Positions 9,093 to 15,205 of a stretch of 15,650 nucleotides of DNA are shown here, in pieces. Position 1 is the stretch's first letter. The number at the start of each line of letters is the position of its first letter. The stretch is from Actinomycetes bacterium (GTDB lineage: Bacteria > Actinomycetota > Humimicrobiia > Humimicrobiales > Humimicrobiaceae): the NCBI GenBank assembly GCA_030603375.1, contig JAUVXY010000019.1:1-15650 (forward strand). The letters run 5' to 3'. The notes beneath the pieces were generated by a model. The model saw only the letters and a list, made by a program, of their open reading frames with translations, ran no database searches and was not told the origin of the DNA. The position numbers were made by a program, and so were the translations under genes.

Positions 9093-9129
9093 TTACAAAT
9101 AACCTCCTGTTTATTAAACGTAACTAATT

Positions 9130-9339
9130 TTATTTACTCTTTTCTTTTTTCCCTTTTGCCTTGCCTTTTTCGCTTATAACTTCTCTGTTGTTATAATACC
9201 CGCAGCTTAGACAAACTCTATGAGCAATTTTCTTGCTATGGCACTGCGTACATTCTACGATGTTTATTGCCTTTAACTTATCATGAGTTCTTCGCTTATC
9301 TCTTTTTGATCTTGATGTTTTTTTCTTTGGAACCGCCAA
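9130..9339 (-). CDS. rpmF: 50S ribosomal protein L32
   Basis: L32 is a small protein of the large ribosomal subunit. Starting at TTG 9339 gives the family-typical AVPKKKTSRSKRDKRR, and AAGGAGGT lies 8 bases upstream, so I prefer this to a longer reading that begins at 9381. The 69-residue protein has a zinc ribbon with CxxC pairs at Cys30/33 and Cys43/46 (VECTQC, RVCLSC). A Lys-rich tail (about 58-69) makes it slightly longer than the usual near-60-residue L32. It is preceded by its own likely promoter and is the first gene of the run that leads to plsX. Confidence 0.94.
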   Translation of the reverse strand: MAVPKKKTSRSKRDKRRTHDKLKAINIVECTQCHSKKIAHRVCLSCGYYNNREVISEKGKAKGKKEKSK

Positions 9340-9347
9340 TACAGCCA

Positions 9348-9355
9348 ACCTCCTT
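9348..9355 (-). promoter_or_regulatory. Shine-Dalgarno of rpmF
   Basis: AAGGAGGT lies 8 bases before the TTG at 9339 and decides the rpmF start in favour of that codon. Confidence 0.85.
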
Positions 9356-9410
9356 ACATGACATACTAAATATGCTGCCATAAATTTGTTATTAAAAAAC
9401 CAAACAGCTT

Positions 9411-9440
9411 AATATAACATAAACTCTGTTTTTTATTCAA
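9411..9440 (-). promoter_or_regulatory. Probable sigma-70-type promoter of rpmF
   Basis: On the minus strand, TTGAAT (9440-9435) and TATATT (9416-9411) are spaced by 18 bases, or by 17 if TTATAT is taken as the -10. It sits in the 128-base gap between the coiled-coil gene and rpmF, about 70 bases before the L32 start. Only the sequence match and position support it; no experimental evidence is available. Confidence 0.45.
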
Positions 9441-9484
9441 TACCATAGCACAATATAATTTAACCAAATATACAATTAATTATT

Positions 9485-9511
9485 AAAAACAAGAAAATAA
9501 AAATATTTCTT
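9485..9511 (-). terminator. Weak possible terminator after the coiled-coil gene
   Basis: On the minus strand, AAGAAA and TTTCTT can form a 6-bp stem with a 9-base loop, followed by GTTTTT. It overlaps the stop of the preceding gene. The stem has only one GC pair, so it would be weak at best. Its location just ahead of the rpmF promoter fits a transcript boundary. Confidence 0.25.
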
Positions 9512-9971
9512 ATCTGCTTTTCGAAGTTAGCGTAGTCTTAAGTTGTTCCCTTCCCTTTTCGACTGCAGAAACTAATCTATGCAATACTGCTTCCAGGCTA
9601 GCTAATTTTTCATCAGCATAATCTTCCGATTCAAGTCTCATTGTCCTTGCTTTTGCTTCTGCCATTGACATTATCTCTTCAGATTTTTTGCCGGCTTCCT
9701 TTAATATCTCAGTCTCATTTACAAGAACCTCTGCTTTTTCTTCTGCTTCTTTTATTATACTCTCCGATTGTCTCTTTGCTTCTTCAATCATGCCTTCTCT
9801 TTCTTTTACTATCCACCTTGCCTGTTTAAATTCATCAGGCAGCATGTTTCTCAACTCATCTAACATCTCGTACAACTCATTTTCATTTATCATTACATTT
9901 GACGTAAATGGAACTCTTTTACTTTTTTCTATTAATTTCTCAATTCTGTCTATAATTTCTAATGCATTCAT
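9510..9971 (-). CDS. Rv2927c-like coiled-coil protein (DivIVA / F0-b-like annotation)
   Basis: A 153-residue soluble, highly charged protein. The N-terminal part (about 1-45) carries EIIDRIEKLIEKSKRVPFTSN and then ELYEMLDELRNMLPDE. This strongly resembles the actinobacterial family around M. tuberculosis Rv2927c, often labelled DivIVA-like or ATP-synthase-b-like. The rest is a long Ala/Glu/Lys heptad coiled coil (about 50-150) ending in a GREQL-type helix. No membrane segment or catalytic motif is seen, and the function is unknown. I chose the ATG at 9971 because GGAG lies 7 bases upstream; a TTG at 10001 would add ten residues without such support. It lies 26 bases after coaD. In related clusters a DUF177 gene follows it before rpmF; none is seen here. 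Confidence 0.75.
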   Translation of the reverse strand: MNALEIIDRIEKLIEKSKRVPFTSNVMINENELYEMLDELRNMLPDEFKQARWIVKEREGMIEEAKRQSESIIKEAEEKAEVLVNETEILKEAGKKSEEIMSMAEAKARTMRLESEDYADEKLASLEAVLHRLVSAVEKGREQLKTTLTSKSR

Positions 9972-9997
9972 ATCATTTCTCCATATATTTATAACTT

Positions 9998-10492
9998 TCA
10001 ATTAAAAAATTTTTTTTCAAAACTTTCTATTATATCTAATTCTATTTCTTTAGGAACCAGTCCGCTTATGCAGCCTTTCAGCTTTGCGACTTCTTTAACT
10101 GCGCTGGAGCTAAGATATGCAAATTTAGGATTTGTTACTAAAAACATTGTTTCAAGTTCAGGACTTAACTTTTTATTGATTTGCGCCATTTGAAATTCAT
10201 ATTCAAAATCTGAAATTGCCCTGAGCCCTTTTACTATAACACCGGCACCGCTCTCCTTCGCAACATTAACCAGCAAGCCGCTAAATGAAATAACTTCAAC
10301 ATTCTTTACGCCTGCCAGCACCTTTTTTACAAAGTTAAGCCGCCTGTTTACTGAATACAAGGTTTTTTTTCTGATGTTATTTGAAACAGCCACTATAACT
10401 TTATCGAAAACCTTTGAGCATCTTAATACAACATCCCTGTGTCCCTCTGTCATGGGATCATATGTTCCGGGGCATAATGCTATTTTTTTCAT
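9998..10492 (-). CDS. coaD: Phosphopantetheine adenylyltransferase
   Basis: CoaD adenylates 4'-phosphopantetheine to dephospho-CoA, the penultimate step of CoA synthesis. The 164 residues are standard length. The nucleotidyltransferase motif GTYDPMTEGH (9-18, His18) and the downstream substrate-site segments GLRAISDFEYEFQMA and YLSSSAVKEVA are present, as in the family. The ATG at 10492 begins the expected MKKIALCPGTYDP. The gene sits 27 bases after rsmD in the widespread rsmD-coaD pair. Confidence 0.96.
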   Translation of the reverse strand: MKKIALCPGTYDPMTEGHRDVVLRCSKVFDKVIVAVSNNIRKKTLYSVNRRLNFVKKVLAGVKNVEVISFSGLLVNVAKESGAGVIVKGLRAISDFEYEFQMAQINKKLSPELETMFLVTNPKFAYLSSSAVKEVAKLKGCISGLVPKEIELDIIESFEKKFFN

Positions 10493-10519
10493 ATTTGCAA
10501 ATATATATTATGTTAGTTC

Positions 10520-11080
10520 CTAATTTTCAAGCGGAGTCATATAGCTTACTATTTTATCCCCAAAAAAAGTTTTCTTTAGTACATTAAGAGTTTTTATCTC
10601 ATCACAAACGTCTCTTTTAGAGAAATATTCATAAATTATTATAGTATCACTTTTAGTAACTTTTTTACCAGCTAAAATTTTAAATACATCCGCCATTATA
10701 CTGCTATCTATGTTGTATGGAGGATCAACAAATACTATGTCAAATTTTAATTCATCAAATCTCTGGATAAATCTTAACGCATCTTTTCTTATTATTTTAT
10801 ACTTATTTTCTATATTTTTTAAGCTTGATGTATTGTACCCTGTAAGCTTAATTGCTTTAATATTTTTATCAACAAAATAAGCCAGGCTGCAGCCCCTGCT
10901 TATAGATTCTATCCCAAGCGAACCCGTTCCTGAAAATAAATCCAGTACTTTTGCATCTATTATGCTTTCCCCTATAACATTAAAAATACTTTCCTTTACA
11001 GAATCCAAAGTAGGCCTTATTCTGAGACCTGACGGAGGTTTTAATTTTTTTCCTTTAAATTTACCAGATATAATTCTAAT
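10520..11080 (-). CDS. rsmD: 16S rRNA (guanine-966-N2)-methyltransferase RsmD, probable ATT start
   Basis: RsmD methylates G966 of 16S rRNA using SAM. It shows the SAM-binding motif VLDLFSGTGSLGIES and the catalytic VDPPYN motif. An obvious start (TTG at 11008) would give 162 residues and lose the conserved N-terminus. Reading upstream in the same frame gives RIISGKFKGKKLKPPSG and then LRIRPTLDSVKES, the classical RsmD opening, for 186 residues in total, which is the usual length. No ATG, GTG or TTG exists between the in-frame TAA (11086-11084) and 11008. The homologous start position is ATT at 11080, preceded at 5 bases by GGTGAT, a good Shine-Dalgarno. ATT initiation is therefore inferred. 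It ends in TAG. recG, often upstream, is absent. Confidence 0.88.
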   Translation of the reverse strand: MRIISGKFKGKKLKPPSGLRIRPTLDSVKESIFNVIGESIIDAKVLDLFSGTGSLGIESISRGCSLAYFVDKNIKAIKLTGYNTSSLKNIENKYKIIRKDALRFIQRFDELKFDIVFVDPPYNIDSSIMADVFKILAGKKVTKSDTIIIYEYFSKRDVCDEIKTLNVLKKTFFGDKIVSYMTPLEN

Positions 11081-11085
11081 AATTT

Positions 11086-11091
11086 ATCACC
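11086..11091 (-). promoter_or_regulatory. Shine-Dalgarno supporting the rsmD ATT start
   Basis: GGTGAT (extended to GTGGTGAT) lies 5 bases before ATT at 11080. Its position supports initiation there and not at the TTG 72 bases further in. Confidence 0.55.
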
Positions 11092-11112
11092 ACATAAAAA
11101 ATTATTAAATGA

Positions 11113-12306
11113 TTATTCAACGGAGAATATGTATGGATATAAAGGCTGGTCGCCTTCGTAAAATTCTACTTCTATCTTTGGAAAATATTTTTCTAAATCC
11201 CTTTTTATTTTGTCATTATCTTCTAATCTGGCATCTTTTCCAGTATAAAAAGTAATGACTTCTCCTCCGCTTGTTATTACATCCCTGACAAGATCTATTG
11301 CTGTGCTAACAATATTATCTGAAATAACTCTTACTTTTCCATCACAAAGACCTATAAAGTCTCCTTTTTTTATCTCTCCAACCAATAAATTTGCATTTCT
11401 GACAGCAACTGTTATTTCTCCGGTCTTTATTTTCTCAACAGCAGTTTTCATATTATAAATATTTTCCTCTAATTCTAAATCGTGATTATAATTTAAAACT
11501 GCAGTTATTCCCTGCGGAATTGTTTTTGTTGGAACCACTATAACTTCTTCTTTTATAATTTTTTTAGCTTGCTCAGCGGTAAGCACAATATTTTTGTTAT
11601 TCGGAAATATAATTGTCTTCCTGTCGCCAAGCTTTGTTATTGCTTTAACTATGTCATACGTTGACGGATTCATGCTCTGTCCGCCTTTTATTACTACATC
11701 TGCACCAATACTTTTAAATATTTCTTCAAGACCGTCACCATTGGATACCACTGCAAGAGCTGCTTTTTTCTCTTCTTTCTTCTTTCCCTCTTCTTCGCTC
11801 TCTTTTATTATCCCTGCCTCTATTGTCTGATCCACCATATTATTTATTTCAACATCGTGCAGTGTTCCTTCTCTTAAAGCTCTTCTTAAAACTTTATTTG
11901 GGGTATTAGTGTGAACATGAATATTTGCCATCTGCTCGTTGCCTACAACCATAGTGCTGTCTCCAAGACTTTCAATATCCCCTCTGAGTCTCTTTATATC
12001 TATCCTGCTGCCCTTAACAATAACCTGTGTACAGTACATGTATTTAATATTTGACTTGATATTAACTTCTTTCAATTCCCTATATTTATTTGAAGTGTCC
12101 AATTTTTTTATATCCTCTGCGCAGATTTCCTCAGGCTCGCTGCCAATCCCGGCAGATGTTTTCCTGCTGCTTCCCCCGGACTTAACCTTGAAACCACCAT
12201 TGCCCTTTGACAATTCTGCAAAAGCTTTTTTTGCTCCAACAATTATTTCCAGAACCCCCTGAGCCCCGGCATCCACTACACCAGCTTCCTTTAAAACCGG
12301 CAACAG
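11113..12306 (-). CDS. fakA: FakA-type DAK kinase, C-terminal fragment (after in-frame TAG)
   Basis: This is the downstream part of a fatty-acid-kinase FakA/YloV-like protein. In one continuous frame with the upstream fragment, it begins LLPVLKEAGVVDAGAQG, the end of the DhaL kinase domain. It continues with a Gly/Ser-rich linker, then the middle domain with YCTQ (Cys91, counted from TTG 12303) and IHVHTN (His129/His131), equivalent to the zinc-binding Cys and HxH of FakA. A DegV-like C-terminal domain follows, ending EGDQPLYPYIFSVE, typical for the family. FakA supplies ATP to FakB-bound fatty acids to make acyl-phosphate. If made separately, it could start at CTG 12306 or TTG 12303, since AAGGA lies 8 or 11 bases upstream. 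It ends in TAA, 32 bases ahead of rsmD. Confidence 0.85.
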   Translation of the reverse strand: MLPVLKEAGVVDAGAQGVLEIIVGAKKAFAELSKGNGGFKVKSGGSSRKTSAGIGSEPEEICAEDIKKLDTSNKYRELKEVNIKSNIKYMYCTQVIVKGSRIDIKRLRGDIESLGDSTMVVGNEQMANIHVHTNTPNKVLRRALREGTLHDVEINNMVDQTIEAGIIKESEEEGKKKEEKKAALAVVSNGDGLEEIFKSIGADVVIKGGQSMNPSTYDIVKAITKLGDRKTIIFPNNKNIVLTAEQAKKIIKEEVIVVPTKTIPQGITAVLNYNHDLELEENIYNMKTAVEKIKTGEITVAVRNANLLVGEIKKGDFIGLCDGKVRVISDNIVSTAIDLVRDVITSGGEVITFYTGKDARLEDNDKIKRDLEKYFPKIEVEFYEGDQPLYPYIFSVE

Positions 12307-12837
12307 CTATGTGGTCCTTAAAACTGATTTTTCAGCTTCTTCAATAATTTTATCAAGTAACTCTAAAAAATCTATATCTTCATTATTATTGTTATTGTTC
12401 AAATTTTCAACAACTTTGTGCAAATCCTTTACAATAGTTAGCATGGTTCCCTCTGTTGGGTTTTGTACAGAGCTATAAGCCAGGTCTCTTGATGCTTTAA
12501 GAGCTTTCTCTACAGTATTTAGGTTTATATCATCCTCGCCCCCCAGCACATCAAACAGCCCTTTTAGAATTTGAGAAAGTATGACGCCTGAATTCCCCCG
12601 GGCACCCATTAATCCGCCAAAAGAAACAGTGTCTCCAACACTTTTTACAGTATAGGTTTTTAGTTTTTCAAGTTCCCTTCTGATATACTGCAAAGTAAGA
12701 AGCATGTTAGTGCCCGTATCTCCATCAGGCACAGGAAAAACATTTAAACTGTTTATTTTATTTTCATTTTTTTTAAGATTCTTTATTATAGCTTCTACTA
12801 CTTTTCCGACATCTTTGCTTTCTAATTTATAAAACAT
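12307..12837 (-). CDS. fakA: FakA-type DAK kinase, N-terminal DhaL fragment (ends at in-frame TAG)
   Basis: This is the ATP-binding DhaL-like domain of a FakA/YloV-type fatty acid kinase. The 176 residues carry LNVFPVPDGDTGTNM (31-45, metal-binding Asp38/Asp40) and GARGNSGVILSQI (78-90), the hallmark DAK2 motifs. The frame then meets TAG (12309-12307), yet the same frame carries straight on with the expected LLPVLKEAGVVDAG. The stop therefore lies about 30 residues short of the end of the kinase domain. Together the two parts would give about 575 residues, near the normal 550 for FakA. An AAGAGGT lies about 9 bases before the ATG at 12837. Possible explanations are nonsense mutation, sequence error, readthrough, or a coupled two-protein arrangement. 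No fakB partner is in the window. Confidence 0.85.
   Translation of the reverse strand: MFYKLESKDVGKVVEAIIKNLKKNENKINSLNVFPVPDGDTGTNMLLTLQYIRRELEKLKTYTVKSVGDTVSFGGLMGARGNSGVILSQILKGLFDVLGGEDDINLNTVEKALKASRDLAYSSVQNPTEGTMLTIVKDLHKVVENLNNNNNNEDIDFLELLDKIIEEAEKSVLRTT
12315..12319 (-). promoter_or_regulatory. Possible internal Shine-Dalgarno at the fakA break
   Basis: AAGGA lies 8 bases before CTG 12306 and 11 before TTG 12303, directly spanning the in-frame TAG. It could allow coupled restart of the C-terminal fragment. It may also be chance in coding sequence. Confidence 0.3.
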
Positions 12838-12896
12838 TTTAAATACATACCTCTTTGTTAAAATAAGTGCATCTAATACATTGTATTATTCTACAC

Positions 12897-12925
12897 ATTA
12901 TATTATTACATAATTTACTTTGTTT
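12897..12925 (-). promoter_or_regulatory. Weak possible promoter of fakA
   Basis: A perfect TATAAT lies at 12902-12897 on the minus strand, about 60 bases before the fakA start. The -35 region at the usual distance matches TTGACA poorly, so the site rests on the -10 hexamer alone. Confidence 0.25.
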
Positions 12926-13094
12926 CCACCCGCTCAAGGATATTATAAAGTTTTAAGGCCCTATACACATTCTCAGATATTAGTTCCGATCCTTCTTCGT
13001 TTGGGTGCATGCAATCTTTTTGTATATAACTGCTGATTTTGCCATCTTTTGTAAAAATTTCCCATAAATTTATGCACGCAAAACCACTATTATC
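12915..13094 (-). pseudogene. Downstream remainder of the SGNH hydrolase (catalytic Asp/His) behind TGA
   Basis: After the TGA at 13097-13095 the same frame stays open for 59 more residues to TAA. It contains INLWEIF and then KDCMHPNEEGSELI, the block V DxxH motif (Asp27, His30 of this piece) that completes the Ser-Asp-His triad of SGNH hydrolases. There is no credible separate start codon with a ribosome-binding site. The piece is therefore part of the upstream gene, reached only by readthrough or in a version without the stop. Confidence 0.75.
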
Positions 13095-13772
13095 TCAAAA
13101 TACTATAATTTTTTCATTATACAATTTATATACCTTTATCTGCTTTTTCTTAAAACTTTCATCCTCTGACAAAGGAAAACATTCTAAAACTGGGTTTATA
13201 CCCATCACTACAACTTTTATTTCCTCGGATTCAATCTTTCCCAACACATCAAAATAATAATCAGCAAAATGCAATATGTCTAACTGAGGAATATAACATC
13301 CTTTGTCAGATTCATATATTAAAGACTCTTTTTCGTTAAATTTGTTTCTATCAACTTTAAATAACATTCCGTCGTTTAGCCCAAAATTTATGACAACCAC
13401 ATCAGGCTCATAATAAAGAACGTCGCTGTCAATACGCCCGTACCCATCTGCTATTGTATTCCCTCCTATGCCGCTGTTTATTACCTTTACATGCGGGTAT
13501 TCTCCATGTAATAAATTTTCTAATACAACAGGGTAGGATTCGTCATATTTTAGGTTCCACCCAAAAGTAACAGAATCTCCAAAACAAACAACGCATGGAC
13601 GCCTGTCTTTTATCTCCTCCGGACCTATATTTTTTGTTTCAATCCTGAGTCCAGGGTAATTAAAAGATATGTCAGAGACTGCTTTCCCTGCAAGAAAGCT
13701 GCATAATACTATACATGCTGCAATAAATATGCTCAAGATTATAAAAATTAATATTTTATTATATTTTTTCAT
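13095..13772 (-). CDS. Membrane-anchored SGNH/GDSL hydrolase, cut short by in-frame TGA
   Basis: SGNH hydrolases are esterases, lipases or acyl/acetyl hydrolases; the substrate is not predictable here. The 225 residues start with a hydrophobic signal-anchor (about 6-29, ILIFIILSIFIAACIVL), which places the enzyme outside the membrane. Catalytic blocks follow: GDSVTFG with Ser67, SGIGGNT (about 100-106), and GLND (131-134, Asn133). The open frame stops at TGA after the strand KIIVF, before the block carrying the catalytic Asp and His, so the product as read lacks two triad residues. That block is present immediately downstream in the same frame. It is upstream of fakA and divergent from rpmB, with no clear functional link to either. 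The Shine-Dalgarno is weak. Confidence 0.8.
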   Translation of the reverse strand: MKKYNKILIFIILSIFIAACIVLCSFLAGKAVSDISFNYPGLRIETKNIGPEEIKDRRPCVVCFGDSVTFGWNLKYDESYPVVLENLLHGEYPHVKVINSGIGGNTIADGYGRIDSDVLYYEPDVVVINFGLNDGMLFKVDRNKFNEKESLIYESDKGCYIPQLDILHFADYYFDVLGKIESEEIKVVVMGINPVLECFPLSEDESFKKKQIKVYKLYNEKIIVF

Positions 13773-13896
13773 TTTTTATTCACTTGCTATTCCTTATAGG
13801 CAGCATATTATTTTAAAAGCAGGCATTTATACTTCTCTCAGACATCAGAACTTTATTTAATTTGTAAACTAAATAATAAAATGGTAACATTCCTAT

Positions 13897-13924
13897 TTGC
13901 TTTTATAAAGAAGCAGCTTATAAT
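13897..13924 (+). promoter_or_regulatory. Probable promoter of rpmB
   Basis: TTGCTT (13897-13902), a 16-base spacer and a perfect TATAAT (13919-13924) lie about 90 bases before the rpmB ATG. This would leave a leader of roughly 80 bases. A 7-bp inverted repeat (GCAGCTT at 13913-13919 and AAGCTGC at 13968-13974) overlaps the start of the -10 box. Confidence 0.45.
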
Positions 13925-13973
13925 ATGCAATAATCTTAAGGTTTTGATAACATAATAAAAACAAAACAAGCTG

Positions 13974-13995
13974 CAATTAAAAATAATTGTTTTTT
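13974..13995 (+). terminator. Weak hairpin plus T-run in the rpmB leader
   Basis: CAATTA and TAATTG can pair around an AAAA loop and are followed by six T. This is shaped like an intrinsic terminator or attenuator, but with a single GC pair it is very weak. It lies between the promoter and the Shine-Dalgarno. Confidence 0.2.
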
Positions 13996-14012
13996 AAAAT
14001 ACAGGAGAAAAA

Positions 14013-14204
14013 ATGTCTAACAAATGTGACGTTTGCGGGAAAAAGCCAGAATTTGGAAATAATGTGAGCCATTCCCATAAAAAAACTAAAAGAATGTTTA
14101 AGCCAAATGTACACAAAGTTAAAGTAGAGTATATGGGCAAAGTAAGAAATTTAAATATTTGCACCAAATGCTTGAAATCAGGCAAGGTTAAAAAAGTCAT
14201 TTAG
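14013..14204 (+). CDS. rpmB: 50S ribosomal protein L28
   Basis: L28 is a large-subunit ribosomal protein. The 63 residues have the zinc-type pattern CDVCGKKP (Cys5, Cys8) and CTKC (Cys50, Cys53). Between them lie the family stretch NNVSHSHKKTKRMFKPN and the basic NVHKVKVE region. AGGAG (14003-14007) lies 5 bases before the ATG. It is the only confident plus-strand gene here. In many Firmicutes and Actinobacteria, rpmB lies divergent from or next to the fakA cluster, which fits its place a short distance from fakA. It ends in TAG followed directly by TAA. Confidence 0.96.
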   Translation: MSNKCDVCGKKPEFGNNVSHSHKKTKRMFKPNVHKVKVEYMGKVRNLNICTKCLKSGKVKKVI

Positions 14205-14220
14205 TAATATTGGCTATACA

Positions 14221-14247
14221 TAACAGTATTTTTTAAAAATACTGTTA
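14221..14247. terminator. Bidirectional terminator between rpmB and tetR-type gene
   Basis: An inverted repeat, TAACAGTAT...ATACTGTTA, with a T5/A5 inner part lies between the convergent ends of rpmB (14204) and the TetR gene (14264). A 9-bp outer stem, extendable by A-T pairs, could end transcripts from both sides. A long T-tail outside the stem is missing. Confidence 0.5.
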
Positions 14248-14263
14248 ACTCTTAACCAAAATA

Positions 14264-14845
14264 TCACTTTAAAACCATCAATATACTTTTTTTAGCAAGT
14301 GCAACCCAGTCATCTCCTTCAGGATCTATCAAACCCTGCATCAGCCAACCTATAGCCAGTGAGAATAAAATCTTTGATGCATCCTCAGCATTTATCTTCT
14401 TGATAGAACCATTGGATATACCCTTCTTAATTATTTCAGTAAAGAAGTGTAAAATTTCTTTATATGATTTAATAAAAATCTTTTTTAAATCTGGATCGCT
14501 AATTGCCTTAATATATAAATTTAAAAAAATTGGAAGCTGTTTATTTGCCTCTTCAAAGACCGGTCTGAATTTTTCCGGAATGCTGGAAATTATCTCCCGT
14601 ATATTTTTAGACTCAATATCAGCTATATCTATCTTTTCTACAACTTTATTTGCCCATTGACCTAACAATTCTAAAATAAGGTTCTGTTTGTTCGTAAAAT
14701 GATAATAAAAAGCTCCCTTGGTTAAATTAGCTTTTTTGCATATATCATCAATATCAGCCGTATAATATCCTTTTTTCTGAAAACACTCTACTGCTGCCCT
14801 TAAAATACTATCTTTAGTAGCCTTGCTTCTAAGCTCCTGTTTCAT
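14264..14845 (-). CDS. TetR/AcrR-family transcriptional regulator
   Basis: A one-component repressor-type regulator of 193 residues, normal for the family. The N-terminal helix-turn-helix is clear: RSKATKDSILRAAVECFQKKG (about 6-26), ADIDDICKKANLTKGAFYYHF (30-50), then TNKQNLIL. The C-terminal part is an all-helical ligand and dimer domain with WLMQG near the end; the ligand is unknown. It lies 30 bases after the degraded ispE in the same direction and converges on rpmB. No obvious target genes flank it, and no clear palindromic operator is seen just upstream. The Shine-Dalgarno is not obvious. Confidence 0.9.
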   Translation of the reverse strand: MKQELRSKATKDSILRAAVECFQKKGYYTADIDDICKKANLTKGAFYYHFTNKQNLILELLGQWANKVVEKIDIADIESKNIREIISSIPEKFRPVFEEANKQLPIFLNLYIKAISDPDLKKIFIKSYKEILHFFTEIIKKGISNGSIKKINAEDASKILFSLAIGWLMQGLIDPEGDDWVALAKKSILMVLK

Positions 14846-14875
14846 TTTATTTTACATTAAATATTGATTGAAAAA

Positions 14876-15205
14876 CTATAAAACTGTCTTTGCAATATAT
14901 TTTCTCAAATTGTCAAATTTTACCAAATAATTATTTATAATATTTTTCACTTCTACATCTGAATCCGAAATATAATAAACTGCAGGGCCACTTCCAACCA
15001 GGTTTAAAGGGTTTATATCTATTTTTTTAAAAAGTTCCTGCCACTTCTCAAATTCTCTATTTTTTATATTATACATTATCTCAAAGGTGTTAACTAAAGA
15101 ATTATTTATATCCAGTCCAATATTACCACTATTTCCATTATTACCCGCCCAACTATCAATATTTTCTAAAATAAACCGCGAGAGTAAAACTTCATTGTGG
15201 ATTTT
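14876..15205 (-). pseudogene. ispE: C-terminal remnant of 4-diphosphocytidyl-2-C-methyl-D-erythritol kinase (IspE)
   Basis: IspE is a GHMP kinase of the MEP isoprenoid pathway, normally near 280-300 residues. Only about 109 residues remain in this frame: a helical stretch VLLSRFILENIDSW, a Gly/Asn-rich insert, GLDINNSLVNTFEIMY, and LNLVGSGPAVYYIS, which matches the third GHMP motif (SGSGPTVF-type) near the IspE C-terminus. The ATG at 15076 gives only the last 66 residues. Upstream the frame is closed by TAG at 15208-15206, and no N-terminal GHMP motifs (PxxxGLGGGSS-type) are found in the window. It is therefore a truncated gene, by rearrangement or decay. The family call rests mainly on one motif plus general pattern. 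Confidence 0.6.

Larger units (their letters stand above)
13773..14012. other. Divergent intergenic region between SGNH hydrolase and rpmB
   Basis: This is 240 bases of AT-rich non-coding DNA separating two divergent genes. It holds the likely rpmB promoter (13897-13924) and the rpmB leader with its AGGAG. No clear promoter for the minus-strand hydrolase is visible. I see no RNA gene. Confidence 0.5.

Noticed and set aside
9339..9381. Longer rpmF with an extra 14-residue N-terminus.
   Set aside because: The Shine-Dalgarno would lie inside the coding region, and L32 proteins begin with AVPKKK-type sequence.
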